A DNA stretch of 64,000 nucleotides from Halomonas sp. UBA3074 (lineage in GTDB: Bacteria > Pseudomonadota > Gammaproteobacteria > Pseudomonadales > Halomonadaceae), in NCBI RefSeq assembly GCF_002366715.1, contig NZ_DFBS01000036.1:62001-126000 (forward strand), read 5' to 3'. Below, one piece after another: positions 24,353-33,346 of this stretch. Below the pieces are notes generated by a model. The model was not told where the DNA came from and ran no database searches. It was given only the letters and a program-made list of their open reading frames with translations. Made by a program: the position numbers and the translations under genes. Positions within the stretch are counted from its first letter, which is position 1. Each line of letters begins with the position of its first letter.

Positions 24353-25561
24353 ATGATGAATAAACGCGCATTAGCCACCGCCGTGGCGGCCTCTACCCTG
24401 GCAATGGCAGGCTTCGCACAGGCAGAGGTCAAAGTTGGCTTCTTGGGCGGCTTTACCGGGGGAATCGAAAGTTTAACACCACCCATTTTTGAAGGGGCTC
24501 AGCTCGCCGTAGAGCAGATCAATGAGCAGGGCGGTATTCTAGATGGCCAAACGCTGGTAATGCCGACGGGCGATACCACCTGTTCGGATGCATCGGCCGC
24601 CTCAAACGCTGCTGACCGTATGGTGAACTCTGAAAATGTGACGGCGATTGTGGGTGCACTGTGTACCGGCGCTACCATTGCCGCGGCTAATAACGCCGCC
24701 ATTCCCGGTGGCGTATTGATGGTATCACCTGCTTCTACGGCACCGGCGGTATCCGAGCTTGACGACAACGATCTGGTGTTCCGCACCGTGCCATCAGACG
24801 CTTTCCAGGGTGAAATGCTGGCCAAGCTGCTGCTCGAAAAAGGCATTGATGAAGTCGCCGTTACCTACGTGAATAACGACTACGGTCAGGGGCTTTCGGA
24901 CGCCTTTAGCGCTGCATTTGAGTCGGGCGGTGGAGAGATTACTGAGAACCTCGCCCACGAAGATAACCGCGCGGATTATCGTTCTGAGTTAGGCTCGCTT
25001 TCAGTGAGCGGCGTTGAAACACTGGTAGTGTTGGCTTATGCCGATACGTCGGGTCAGACGGTACTGCGTCAAGCCTATGAAAGCGGCATGTTTACCCAGT
25101 ACGTAGGCGCTGACGGTATGGTCGGCGATAGCCTGATTGAAGCCATTGGTGCGGACGTGCTTGATGGCATGATTGCCACGCGCCCCGGCAGCCCTGATCT
25201 ACCCGGCACCGACCTCTTTATTGATGCCGCCGAAGCGGCTGAGTTAGATCCAAGCGCCGTGTTTGCCGCTCAGGCCTATGACGCCGCCTTCCTGATCGCG
25301 CTGGCGATTGAACAAAACGGCAATGCCGACCGTGAAGGGCTTTCAGACGCACTACGCAGCGTCTCAAGTGCCCCAGGTGAAGTCATCCTGCCCGGCGAGT
25401 GGGAGAAAGCGGTTGAGCTGATCGCGGCAGGTACCGACATCAACTATGAAGGCGCTTCCGGCTCCCATGAGTTCGATGATAACGGCGACGTACCCGGTGT
25501 AGTGGTTGAAATGGCTGTCGAAGAGGGCACCTTTACCAGCAAAGGCCAGGTTGATCTTTAA
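24353..25561 (+). CDS. Periplasmic substrate-binding protein of a branched-chain amino acid type ABC transporter
   Basis: 402 residues of the type I periplasmic binding (Peripla_BP_6/LivJ) family. The signal peptide is about 1-24 with a plausible signal-peptidase site after AQA. The mature part begins EVKVGFLGGFTGGIESLTPP and contains EGAQLAVEQINEQGGI and VTYVNNDYGQGLSDAF, typical of the family. The mature protein is conspicuously rich in Asp and Glu and poor in Lys, as expected for a secreted protein of a halophile. It should feed the permease/ATPase genes at 25820-29733, which converge on it from the other strand. The ligand is not predictable beyond an amino acid or amide. The 284 bases upstream show no clear promoter. 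Confidence 0.9.
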   Translation: MMNKRALATAVAASTLAMAGFAQAEVKVGFLGGFTGGIESLTPPIFEGAQLAVEQINEQGGILDGQTLVMPTGDTTCSDASAASNAADRMVNSENVTAIVGALCTGATIAAANNAAIPGGVLMVSPASTAPAVSELDDNDLVFRTVPSDAFQGEMLAKLLLEKGIDEVAVTYVNNDYGQGLSDAFSAAFESGGGEITENLAHEDNRADYRSELGSLSVSGVETLVVLAYADTSGQTVLRQAYESGMFTQYVGADGMVGDSLIEAIGADVLDGMIATRPGSPDLPGTDLFIDAAEAAELDPSAVFAAQAYDAAFLIALAIEQNGNADREGLSDALRSVSSAPGEVILPGEWEKAVELIAAGTDINYEGASGSHEFDDNGDVPGVVVEMAVEEGTFTSKGQVDL

Positions 25562-25583
25562 TTTTTAGGCTTAGTATTAAAAG

Positions 25584-25615
25584 AATGCCCGGCTGGTTTC
25601 AGCCGGGCATTTTTA
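25584..25615 (+). terminator. Intrinsic terminator after the substrate-binding protein gene
   Basis: AATGCCCGGCT (25584-25594) pairs with AGCCGGGCATT (25601-25611) over a 6-base loop and is followed by T-rich sequence. Confidence 0.9.
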
Positions 25616-25657
25616 TTGTCGGGTTATCGTAGTTGGCAATCTGCACGCCACCGTGTT

Positions 25658-25748
25658 GAGAGCAGGTTTCCGCGAGGGCGCTGTGAACCCATCCGTGGGC
25701 GCTACTTTTGTCATCCATGACAAAAGACCCTCGCTTCAACCTGCCCTC
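25658..25748. repeat. Cloverleaf-like palindromic intergenic element
   Basis: About 91 bases with an outer imperfect stem (GCAGGTTTCCGCGAGGG at 25662-25678 against CCCTCGCTTCAACCTGC at 25728-25744, 14 of 17 pairs). It encloses a small hairpin CCCA-TCCG-TGGG (25688-25699) and a perfect 10-base-pair hairpin CTTTTGTCAT-CC-ATGACAAAAG (25705-25726). It looks like a REP- or MITE-type repeat unit. No second copy is obvious in this window. Confidence 0.75.
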
Positions 25749-25819
25749 ACACTCGGTATCGAGAGTTTTTGAAAGGCCGTCATTAGCCCTGTTTTTATAC
25801 GGGTCAGCATTTGAGAGGA

Positions 25820-27145
25820 TCAGCCGTGGCTTTTGATCTTCTCGGGAAGTAGTCCTTTGGGCGCGAAGCGCAGCACCATCGTGATCAGCAATCCAATCAC
25901 CAGCACCCTGGCCTGTAGCGCGCGGCTATCTATATTGCTTGGGGCATCCCAGCCAAACGTGCCTTCGCCAAAGGCGACGGCTAACTGCATCAAAAACAGC
26001 GCCAGGGGCTCCGACATAATCCAAATGATATACACCGCCACGGCACCGAAGATAGTGCCCAGGTTATTGCCCGGCCCGCCAAGTATCACCATCACCAGTA
26101 CCAAAAAGGTATGGTTGAGTGGCAGGTAGCCTTGCGGGTCGAAGAGGCTATTGAAGGTGCCCAGAATGCCCCCGCCCAAGCCCATCAGGATGCACCCCAG
26201 CACGAAAATCTCCAGCCGGCGCTTATTGATGTCTTTCCCCATGGCGGCCGCGGACATCTCGTTATCGCGAATCGCTCGAATCATGCGCCCCCATGGCGCG
26301 TTATAGGCACGGTTGAGCAGGAAGAAGATCACCGCAATAATCACCGCAGTAAACGAGAGATAGATCGCGCGCGAGAGGGTGAAACCCAGCTCGGCGGGTC
26401 CCGGCGTGGGCCAGGGGAGTGGTGAGACAGTGGCGGTGCCGCGAGTCAACCAGTCGGAGTTCTTTAGGAACGCTTTGATGATCTCAGCAATGCCCAGGGT
26501 GGCAATAGCGAGATAATCACTACGCAGGCCCAAGCAAATATGGCCGATAAAATAACCGACGCCCCCTGCTAGCGCGCCACCGACTATCCAGCCGGTCCAG
26601 GGAGGCAACCCTAGCCCACCGACAAAGCCTGCCTGGCTTTCAATCGCTTCCGTCACTTCACGTAGCTGGCTAATCACCGCAAGGTAAAGCACGATACTTA
26701 ATACGATCACCATGAAGGTTCGCAGCGGTGTTGGCACGCCCAGGCGGTCTAGCTTGCTGACAGCGACCACCAGCAGGACGGCCGCCACCCCGTAAAGCAG
26801 CACAAGGCCTAGCTCGCCGGGCAGTGCAGTCCCCCAGAAGGCATCATTGACCGGGACGCTGAAAAACATCGCACAAAAACCACCGAGGGCGACAAACCCC
26901 ATCACCCCCGCGTTGAACTGCCCTGCATAGCCCCACTGAATGGTTAAGCCCAGCGCGAGAATGGCATAACAAGCGGCTTCAACGAGCATGCGCGTGCTAT
27001 AGGCCGCCCCCATCATGGCGTAAACCACTAAGATAGCCGCGAGCAGAACCCCAAACAGGATCAGCTCACGCAATGGGAACCGGCGTACTTGGGTAGCGTC
27101 TTTGGGCGTGTAGGCAGGATTACGTGTTTTGGCTGAATCGCTCAT
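25820..27145 (-). CDS. livM: Branched-chain amino acid type ABC permease, LivM family
   Basis: 441-residue inner-membrane permease with about ten helices. The family-specific segment YAILALGLTIQWGYAGQFN (about 71-89) and the C-terminal EAA-like loop MIRAIRDNEMSAAAMGKD are clear, followed by the LivM block FVLGCILMGLGGGILGTF. It forms the membrane channel with the LivH-type protein. ATG 27145 overlaps the livH stop in TAATG, so translation is coupled. An in-frame start further upstream would add 13 residues inside livH. It is the last gene of the livG-livF-livH-livM order. LivM is assigned by family; the substrate remains open. Confidence 0.9.
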   Translation of the reverse strand: MSDSAKTRNPAYTPKDATQVRRFPLRELILFGVLLAAILVVYAMMGAAYSTRMLVEAACYAILALGLTIQWGYAGQFNAGVMGFVALGGFCAMFFSVPVNDAFWGTALPGELGLVLLYGVAAVLLVVAVSKLDRLGVPTPLRTFMVIVLSIVLYLAVISQLREVTEAIESQAGFVGGLGLPPWTGWIVGGALAGGVGYFIGHICLGLRSDYLAIATLGIAEIIKAFLKNSDWLTRGTATVSPLPWPTPGPAELGFTLSRAIYLSFTAVIIAVIFFLLNRAYNAPWGRMIRAIRDNEMSAAAMGKDINKRRLEIFVLGCILMGLGGGILGTFNSLFDPQGYLPLNHTFLVLVMVILGGPGNNLGTIFGAVAVYIIWIMSEPLALFLMQLAVAFGEGTFGWDAPSNIDSRALQARVLVIGLLITMVLRFAPKGLLPEKIKSHG

Positions 27146-28149
27146 TAGATCACCTTGCCCTTGAACAGTCCGGTTGGGCGCCACACCAGAATGGCGACCA
27201 GAATAAAGAACGGCACCACGATTTTGTACTCCGTGCCCACGAAGGCGAGGTTCGACGGCAACTCCAGCCAGGCGGGCAGGCTATCGCTGAAGGGACGTAG
27301 CAGCACGTTCCAGTTAAACACCGCCAGTGTTTCGGCAAAGCCGACCACAAAGCCACCGGCGATGGCGCCGTAAGGGTGACCCACCCCGCCGACAATCGCG
27401 GCGGCAAAAATAGGCAGCAGCAGAAAGAAGCTTAAATCGGGTTTGAAAGTGACATCCAGGGAGAGCAGGGTACCGGCAATCGCCGCGAGCGCTCCGGCGA
27501 TCATCCACGTCACCGCCACAATGGTATTGGTATTGATACCCGATGCCTGGGCCAGTTCCGGGTTATCCGACATGGCGCGCATCGCTTTGCCTAACCGCGA
27601 ACGGTTAAGAAACAGGTGCAGTGCGACCACGGCCACTAGCGTGATCACAAACAAATAGAGCTGTGGCTCGGTGATCACGATGGGCGCTCGGGCGCCTTCG
27701 AAGGGCAACGCAAGGCGGAAGATTTCTTTGCGGTCATCCACATACAAGCTCTGCCCGCCGGTGCCCGAAAACAGCCGAATCAAACCCTGCAGAATCAACG
27801 TAACACCCAGCGAGCCAATCACCAGCACGATTGGCTTAACGCCATGGGCGCGTAGCGGTTTATAGAACGTTTTATCGATGCCTACTGCCAGCGCCGCGGT
27901 CAGCAGCATCGCCAGCGGTAACATTAAAACCGCCGTCGGCACGCCAAGGCTGGCGCCTGCCGCTGGGAATAGCGTGGTAAGCAACAGCACCATAAACGCA
28001 CCGAAGGTCATCATGTCGGCGTGGGCAAAATGGGCAAAGCGCATAATACTGAAAATCAGCGTTACGCCAATCGCACCAATGGCGTAAATGGAGCCACTGA
28101 CACTGCCAGCGATCACCACATTATTCATAAAAAAAGCCAGTTCGTTCAC
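27145..28149 (-). CDS. livH: Branched-chain amino acid type ABC permease, LivH family
   Basis: 334-residue inner-membrane permease. It shows the LivH landmarks GSIYAIGAIGVTLIFSIMRF near the N-terminus, FAHADMMTFGAF just after it, and the ATPase-contact loop LGKAMRAMSDNPELAQASGI in the middle. GTG at 28149 is chosen because GGGAG precedes it and it lies 16 bases after the livF stop. ATG at 28128, with seven fewer residues, is an alternative. It pairs with livM, with which it overlaps by one base. Confidence 0.88.
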   Translation of the reverse strand: MNELAFFMNNVVIAGSVSGSIYAIGAIGVTLIFSIMRFAHFAHADMMTFGAFMVLLLTTLFPAAGASLGVPTAVLMLPLAMLLTAALAVGIDKTFYKPLRAHGVKPIVLVIGSLGVTLILQGLIRLFSGTGGQSLYVDDRKEIFRLALPFEGARAPIVITEPQLYLFVITLVAVVALHLFLNRSRLGKAMRAMSDNPELAQASGINTNTIVAVTWMIAGALAAIAGTLLSLDVTFKPDLSFFLLLPIFAAAIVGGVGHPYGAIAGGFVVGFAETLAVFNWNVLLRPFSDSLPAWLELPSNLAFVGTEYKIVVPFFILVAILVWRPTGLFKGKVI

Positions 28150-28165
28150 ACGTTTCTCCCTGGGG

Positions 28166-28885
28166 CTAGCCGCCCAAAAAGCTTTTGGCGACGTCAGGGT
28201 CGGCCAGTAAGGCGGCCCCGGTATCGGTAAAGCGGTTTTGTCCGGCGGCCAGCACAAAGCCCTTGTCGGCGATTGCTAAGGCCTGTTTGGCGTTCTGCTC
28301 GACCATCAAAATACCCACGCCAGCGGCGTTGATCTGTTTGACGCGGTCAAATATTTCATTCATGTAGAGGGGGGACAGTCCCGCGGTGGGCTCATCGAGT
28401 AATAAAAGGCTCGGCTCGGCCATCAAGGCGCGTCCCATGGCGACCATCTGACGCTGGCCGCCGGAGAGCTCACCGGCAGGTTGGCGGCGTTTTTCGTACA
28501 GTGGTGGGAAAAACTCATACACCTGAGCCAGCATGCGCTTAACGTTTTGCGGCTTTAAAAACGCCCCCATCTCCAAGTTTTCCTGCACCGAGAGGCTGGG
28601 GAAAACGTTCTTCTCCTGGGGCACGAAGCCCATGCCGCGCTGTACCAACTGGTTGGGCGGTAAGTTTTGGATGGGCTGGCCGTTAAGCAGGATCTCTCCC
28701 TGATTAACCTTCAGCAGGCCAAAGACTGCTTTGAGCATGGTGGATTTGCCGGCCCCGTTGGGGCCAACGATTACCCCGACTTCATCGGCCTCAAGCGTCA
28801 TGTTTACCCCGTTAAGGATATTCATGCCGCCATAGCCTCCATGCACATCCCGTGCGTCGATTAATGGCCTGGTTGTTGATGACAT
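28166..28885 (-). CDS. livF: Branched-chain amino acid type ABC ATPase, LivF family
   Basis: 239-residue cytoplasmic ATPase with Walker A GPNGAGKST, a Q-loop in GFVPQEKNVFPSLSVQENL, signature LSGGQRQMVAMGRALM, and Walker B LLLLDEPTAGLSP; H-loop replaced by the LivF-typical VEQN. It energises the LivH/LivM channel together with LivG. ATG 28885 is preferred over a TTG at 28891. A small perfect hairpin (28906-28924) without T-run lies between livG and livF and may affect relative expression. Confidence 0.92.
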   Translation of the reverse strand: MSSTTRPLIDARDVHGGYGGMNILNGVNMTLEADEVGVIVGPNGAGKSTMLKAVFGLLKVNQGEILLNGQPIQNLPPNQLVQRGMGFVPQEKNVFPSLSVQENLEMGAFLKPQNVKRMLAQVYEFFPPLYEKRRQPAGELSGGQRQMVAMGRALMAEPSLLLLDEPTAGLSPLYMNEIFDRVKQINAAGVGILMVEQNAKQALAIADKGFVLAAGQNRFTDTGAALLADPDVAKSFLGG

Positions 28886-28962
28886 AAGCAAAGGGTCTCA
28901 GCAAGGTCGCTTACGTAAAGCGACAGCATTGTAGTCATTGGTAAATAGCGAAACGGTCACAC

Positions 28963-29733
28963 CTAAGCGGCATCGGTGCCAAAGTAGGCTTCGATTACCT
29001 CGGGGTTGTTTTGAATCTCGTTGATGTGGCCTTCGACCATCACGCTACCCTGGGCGAGCACAATCACCGGGTCGCAGAGACGAGCAATCATCTCCATGTC
29101 GTGCTCGATGACGAGAAAGGTGTAGCCCATCTCACGGTTGAGACGCTCGATATTGCCGATCAAATCACCCAGCAAGGTGCGGTTTACCCCAGCGGCGATC
29201 TCATCTAGCAGCACCACCTTGGCATCCGTCATCATGGTACGGCCAAGTTCTAGCAGCTTCTTCTGCCCGCCCGATAAATTGCCCGCCAGCTCGTTGCGAA
29301 CGTGATGCAGGCCAACGAAGTCGATCACTTCCAGCGCGCGGAGACGGACGTCGGCCTCTTCTCGCTGCACCTTGCCAGGCTGTAGCCAGGCGCTAAACAG
29401 GCTTTCACCGGCTTGCTTTGGCGGTACCATCATCAGGTTTTCCAGTGCGCTCATCTGGCTGAACTCGTGAGCAATCTGAAACGTGCGCAGCAACCCCCGA
29501 TGAAAGCGCTGGTCGGCGCTGAGGGCGGTAATGTCTTCTCCATCAAGCAGAATGTGCCCGCTATCAGGTTCGAGAGCGCCCGCGATAAGGTTAAACAAGG
29601 TGGATTTACCGGCGCCGTTGGGGCCGATCATGCCGGTAATCGAGCCTTTCTCTACCTGAATGGAGCAGTCGTTGATGACCTGCAGGCCGCCGAACGCTTT
29701 GTTCACTCGTTGTACATCAATGAGAGGGGTCAT
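28963..29733 (-). CDS. livG: Branched-chain amino acid type ABC ATPase, LivG family
   Basis: 256-residue ATPase with Walker A GPNGAGKSTLFNLIAG, the LivG-typical RTFQIAHEFSQMSALENLM, signature LSGGQKKLLELGRTMM, Walker B VVLLDEIAAGVN and H-loop VIEHDM. The Walker B aspartate is followed by EIAAGV instead of EPAAGL, a small variation. ATG 29733 has GGAGA seven bases upstream. It begins 49 bases after the NSS symporter gene on the same strand; a perfect 10-base-pair hairpin (29750-29773) lies between them. Confidence 0.92.
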   Translation of the reverse strand: MTPLIDVQRVNKAFGGLQVINDCSIQVEKGSITGMIGPNGAGKSTLFNLIAGALEPDSGHILLDGEDITALSADQRFHRGLLRTFQIAHEFSQMSALENLMMVPPKQAGESLFSAWLQPGKVQREEADVRLRALEVIDFVGLHHVRNELAGNLSGGQKKLLELGRTMMTDAKVVLLDEIAAGVNRTLLGDLIGNIERLNREMGYTFLVIEHDMEMIARLCDPVIVLAQGSVMVEGHINEIQNNPEVIEAYFGTDAA

Positions 29734-29749
29734 GGTGTCTCCACGCGAT

Positions 29750-29773
29750 ACAGGCGGCTAATAAGCCGCCTGT
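29750..29773. other. Hairpin between the NSS symporter gene and livG
   Basis: ACAGGCGGCT (29750-29759) pairs perfectly with AGCCGCCTGT (29764-29773) across a four-base loop. There is no T-run on the minus strand. It could be an mRNA stability or weak termination signal between the symporter gene and the ABC genes. Confidence 0.45.
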
Positions 29774-29782
29774 GCACTGTTA

Positions 29783-31228
29783 TTAAATTGTTGGTCGTGG
29801 TTTTTTGAGCCACCACTGGCTGGCAGCAAAGGCGCCAACGATGAGCAGCGCGCCAAAGGTGGGAATAAGATAGCCATCCACCTGAGGGATGGTGCGTAAA
29901 AACACAAAGGCGACAGCAGCGGGCGCCACAAAGCGCACCAGAAACCGCCAGCATTTAAACCAAGTGGCGTTGCTGCCCAGCTCTTTCATGACTTCGCTTT
30001 GCGTCAATGCCCAGCCTGCAAACAGGGCAATTAATAACCCACCTACCGGCATAAAGATATTGGTCAATAGCTCAATAAACTCGAACGCACTGCGTCCAAA
30101 CAGGCTATGGAATAGCGTCCCCTCGGCCCATACGTTAAAGCTGACGACCGTTAACAGGCCCATCGCCCAGGCGGCAATCACCATGATAGTGACTGCCTGG
30201 GGGCGGGTCATGTCGAAACGCTCCACTAGGAAGGCGGCAACAGGCTCTATCAGCGATATAGAGGAGCTGATAGCAGCACCCAATACCAGGATAAAGAACA
30301 CGCCGCCGACCAGGGCGCCAAACGGCATTTCGGCAAAGGCCAGTGGTAGGGTGACAAACATCAGTCCCGGGCCTTGGCCGGTTTCCAAACCCGCGCCAAA
30401 TACCAGCGCAAAAATGGCCAAGCCAGCGACCATCGCCACCGCGGTATCGACGATAGCCACGGCAAAAGCGGTACGCGTTAGCGATACGTCGCTGGGCATA
30501 TAGGCGCCGTAGGCCATAATGGCCCCCATACCCAAACTCAGGGTAAAGAACGACTGCCCCATGGCCTGTAGCCAACCCTCGAGGCTGAGGTCCGCGATAT
30601 TAAAGGTAAACAGGAAATTAGCCGCAGCGCCCACGTCACCATTGATAACCCCGTAGGCCAGCACCACCAGCAGGATCACAAAGAGGGCGGGCATCATAAT
30701 GCGAAGCCCCGACTCAATGCCTTTATGTATTCCCATGCCGACGATCAACGCCGAGGCTGCAATGAAAAGAGAGTGGTAAAGCGTCATTAGCCCTGGCGCA
30801 GCCAGTAGCGCATCGAAGCCGTCACTAATGGTCTGTGCATCGGCACCCACCAGCGAACCCGTCAGCATCAGCCCGGTGTAGTGGATCGCCCAGCCGGCAA
30901 TCACTGAATAGAAGCTTAAAATTAGAAAGGCTGAAGCGGCGCCCAGCCAGCCAATCGTTTCCCACGCCCGGGACGTCTTATGGGTTTTGGTTAAATGCCG
31001 CATACCCATAATCGGGCTTTGGCGACTGTGACGCCCCAGCATGATCTCCGCAATCAGAATGGGGATACCCACGGCGAAAATGGTCAGCGCATAGACCAAA
31101 ATAAAGGCACCGCCGCCATTTTCACCGGTAAGGTAAGGAAAGCGCCACAGGTTGCCCAAGCCAACGGCGGAACCAACCGCCGCGAGTAGAAAGGTACCTT
31201 TGTGCGTCCAGACGTTTTGACCGCTCAT
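29783..31228 (-). CDS. Sodium-dependent transporter of the NSS (neurotransmitter:sodium symporter) family
   Basis: 481-residue inner-membrane symporter with about eleven or twelve helices. The first helix carries the NSS hallmark GSAVGLGNLWRFPYLTGENG (about 19-38), which makes part of the sodium and substrate sites. Later helices include IGWLGAASAFLILSFYSVIAG. Bacterial members import amino acids or related solutes with Na+, which fits a halophile. ATG 31228 is set by the family start (SGQNVWTHKGTF); no good ribosome site is visible. It lies upstream of, and could be co-transcribed with, the liv-type genes, giving two amino acid uptake systems in one locus. Confidence 0.9.
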   Translation of the reverse strand: MSGQNVWTHKGTFLLAAVGSAVGLGNLWRFPYLTGENGGGAFILVYALTIFAVGIPILIAEIMLGRHSRQSPIMGMRHLTKTHKTSRAWETIGWLGAASAFLILSFYSVIAGWAIHYTGLMLTGSLVGADAQTISDGFDALLAAPGLMTLYHSLFIAASALIVGMGIHKGIESGLRIMMPALFVILLVVLAYGVINGDVGAAANFLFTFNIADLSLEGWLQAMGQSFFTLSLGMGAIMAYGAYMPSDVSLTRTAFAVAIVDTAVAMVAGLAIFALVFGAGLETGQGPGLMFVTLPLAFAEMPFGALVGGVFFILVLGAAISSSISLIEPVAAFLVERFDMTRPQAVTIMVIAAWAMGLLTVVSFNVWAEGTLFHSLFGRSAFEFIELLTNIFMPVGGLLIALFAGWALTQSEVMKELGSNATWFKCWRFLVRFVAPAAVAFVFLRTIPQVDGYLIPTFGALLIVGAFAASQWWLKKPRPTI

Positions 31229-31450
31229 GGGTAAGAGTGTCCGTGTTTGAGTGCAGGATGGGGATGGTATCCAAACACCTGTATGAATATAAAGATGCCA
31301 GCGTGCCTTGGACGCGCTGAAGTTAGCGTTACTGTGCGATAGAACGCCGCACCTTTCCAGCGTAATAGCGTTTAGGCTGCGTTTAGTGAAGTGCCTTGGC
31401 AGCTTAAAGTGGCCGCCTGAGGCAGGAGAGCATGGCATTAAGGCATAAAA

Positions 31451-31470
31451 AAACCCGCTTTCGCGGGTTT
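31451..31470 (-). terminator. Intrinsic terminator of typA
   Basis: AAACCCGC (31451-31458) pairs with GCGGGTTT (31463-31470) over a 4-base loop. On the minus strand it is followed by a run of T (31453-31447), 26 bases after the typA stop. Confidence 0.92.
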
Positions 31471-31495
31471 TTCGGTACTCACTGCTTGGAGCGGG

Positions 31496-33346
31496 TTACT
31501 TCTTGCTGTAACGCTTACGCTCGGTCTCTTTCAGCAGCTTTTTACGCAGGCGGATATGCGCCGGCGTGACTTCGACGAGTTCGTCGGAATCGAGGAACTC
31601 GATCGCCTGCTCAAGCGAGAACTTGACCGGCGGGGTTAACACGATGTTTTCATCGTTGCCGGTAGAGCGCATGTTATCGAGCTTCTTGCCTTTAGTGGGG
31701 TTAACCACCATGTCGTTAGCACGGTTGTTGATACCGATCAGCATGCCTTCGTAAACTTCCGTGGCGTGATCGATAATCAGCTTGCCGCGCTCTTGCAGGG
31801 CATACAGGGCGTAAGCAAGGGCTTTACCGTCGACCATGGAGACCAGCACGCCATTACGACGTTCGATGGACGCTTCAGGCTTCAGCGGGCCGTAGTGATC
31901 AAAACGGCTGGTGAGAATGCCGGTGCCGGAAGTCAGGGTCAGAAACTGACCGCGGAAACCGATCAAACCACGTGCTGGGATGATGAAGTCCAGGCGAACC
32001 CGTCCTTTACCGTCTGGCAGCATGTTGGTCATTTCACCTTTACGGTAGCCAAGTTCTTCCATGATCGAGCCCTGGTGCTGCTCTTCACAGTCGATGATGA
32101 CTTCTTCGTAAGGTTCCTGCTTCTCACCGTCGATCTCTTTGATGATGACTTCGGGGCGGCCAACGGCCAGCTCAAAGCCTTCACGGCGCATGGTTTCGAT
32201 CAACACCGACAGGTGCAGTTCGCCACGGCCAGACACCTTGAACTTCTCAGGGGTTTCGCCCTGTTCAACGCGCAACGCCACGTTGTGAATCAGCTCTTGC
32301 TCAAGACGGTCCTTGATATTACGGCTGGTCACGAACTTGCCATCTTTACCGGCGAACGGTGAGTCGTTGACCTGGAAGGTCATCGACACGGTGGGCTCGT
32401 CGACGGACAGCGGGGGGAGCGCTGCAACATTGGCCGGATCGCACAGCGTATCGGAAATCGCCAGATCGTCGATGCCGGTGATGCAGACGATATCGCCCGC
32501 GGTGGCTTCGTTGGTCTGAACGCGCTCCAGGCCCATATGGGTCATGACCTGACCGATTTTGCCTTTGCGCACATTGCCATCAACGCCGATCACCGAGATC
32601 TGCTGGTTCGGTTTCACCGAGCCACGCTTGATGCGGCCTAGGCCGATAACGCCCACGTAGCTGTTGTAGTCCAGTGCCGAGATCTGCATCTGGAAGGGGC
32701 CGTCGAGTTCCACCTTAGGCGGCTCGACGATATCGACGATGGCTTGGAACATGGGATCCATGTTGTCCGCCAGCTCTTCAGGATCCATACCAGCAATGCC
32801 GTTCAAGGCAGAGCAGTAGATGATCGGGAAATCGAGCTGTTCGTCGGAAGCGCCCAGGTTGTCGAACAGATCAAAGATCTGGTCGATCACCCAGTCAGGG
32901 CGCGCGCCGGGGCGGTCAATTTTGTTGACGACCACGATCGGCTTCAGGCCTTGGGCGAATGCTTTTTGCGTCACGAAGCGCGTTTGCGGCATCGGACCAT
33001 CGACGGCATCTACTAACAGTAGAACCGAATCGACCATCGACATGACGCGCTCAACTTCGCCACCGAAATCGGCGTGCCCAGGCGTATCCACAATATTGAT
33101 GTGGTAGCCGTTACCTTGGCTGTCTTGCCATTGAATGGCCGTGTTCTTGGCCAAAATGGTAATGCCACGCTCTTTTTCCTGATCGTTCGAGTCCATGATG
33201 CGCTCTTGACCTTCTGCTTTACGGTCAAGGGTGCCGGACTGGCTCAGGAGTTTGTCGACCAGAGTGGTTTTACCATGGTCAACGTGGGCTATGATCGCGA
33301 CGTTGCGCAGGTTATTAACCGCGCTGGAATTTTGCTGGTTTTGCAT
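31496..33346 (-). CDS. typA: Ribosome-associated GTPase TypA/BipA
   Basis: Translational GTPase of the EF-G family that helps 50S assembly and stress adaptation. 616 residues. G1 AHVDHGKTTLVD (20-31), G2/G3 with DSNDQEKERGITI and DTPGHADFGGEVERVM, and G4 VNKIDRPGARPDWV are all intact. EF-G-like domains III and V and the BipA-specific C-terminal domain follow, ending in a lysine/arginine-rich tail (LRKKLLKETERKRYSKK). ATG 33346 is chosen by family start; a longer frame upstream has no homology. Monocistronic, divergent from birA. Confidence 0.96.
   Translation of the reverse strand: MQNQQNSSAVNNLRNVAIIAHVDHGKTTLVDKLLSQSGTLDRKAEGQERIMDSNDQEKERGITILAKNTAIQWQDSQGNGYHINIVDTPGHADFGGEVERVMSMVDSVLLLVDAVDGPMPQTRFVTQKAFAQGLKPIVVVNKIDRPGARPDWVIDQIFDLFDNLGASDEQLDFPIIYCSALNGIAGMDPEELADNMDPMFQAIVDIVEPPKVELDGPFQMQISALDYNSYVGVIGLGRIKRGSVKPNQQISVIGVDGNVRKGKIGQVMTHMGLERVQTNEATAGDIVCITGIDDLAISDTLCDPANVAALPPLSVDEPTVSMTFQVNDSPFAGKDGKFVTSRNIKDRLEQELIHNVALRVEQGETPEKFKVSGRGELHLSVLIETMRREGFELAVGRPEVIIKEIDGEKQEPYEEVIIDCEEQHQGSIMEELGYRKGEMTNMLPDGKGRVRLDFIIPARGLIGFRGQFLTLTSGTGILTSRFDHYGPLKPEASIERRNGVLVSMVDGKALAYALYALQERGKLIIDHATEVYEGMLIGINNRANDMVVNPTKGKKLDNMRSTGNDENIVLTPPVKFSLEQAIEFLDSDELVEVTPAHIRLRKKLLKETERKRYSKK

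Noticed and set aside
28906..28924. Hairpin GTCGCTT/AAGCGAC between livG and livF as a terminator
   Set aside because: There is no T-run on the minus strand and the genes are clearly one operon. It is at most an mRNA stability element, so it is not listed as a terminator.
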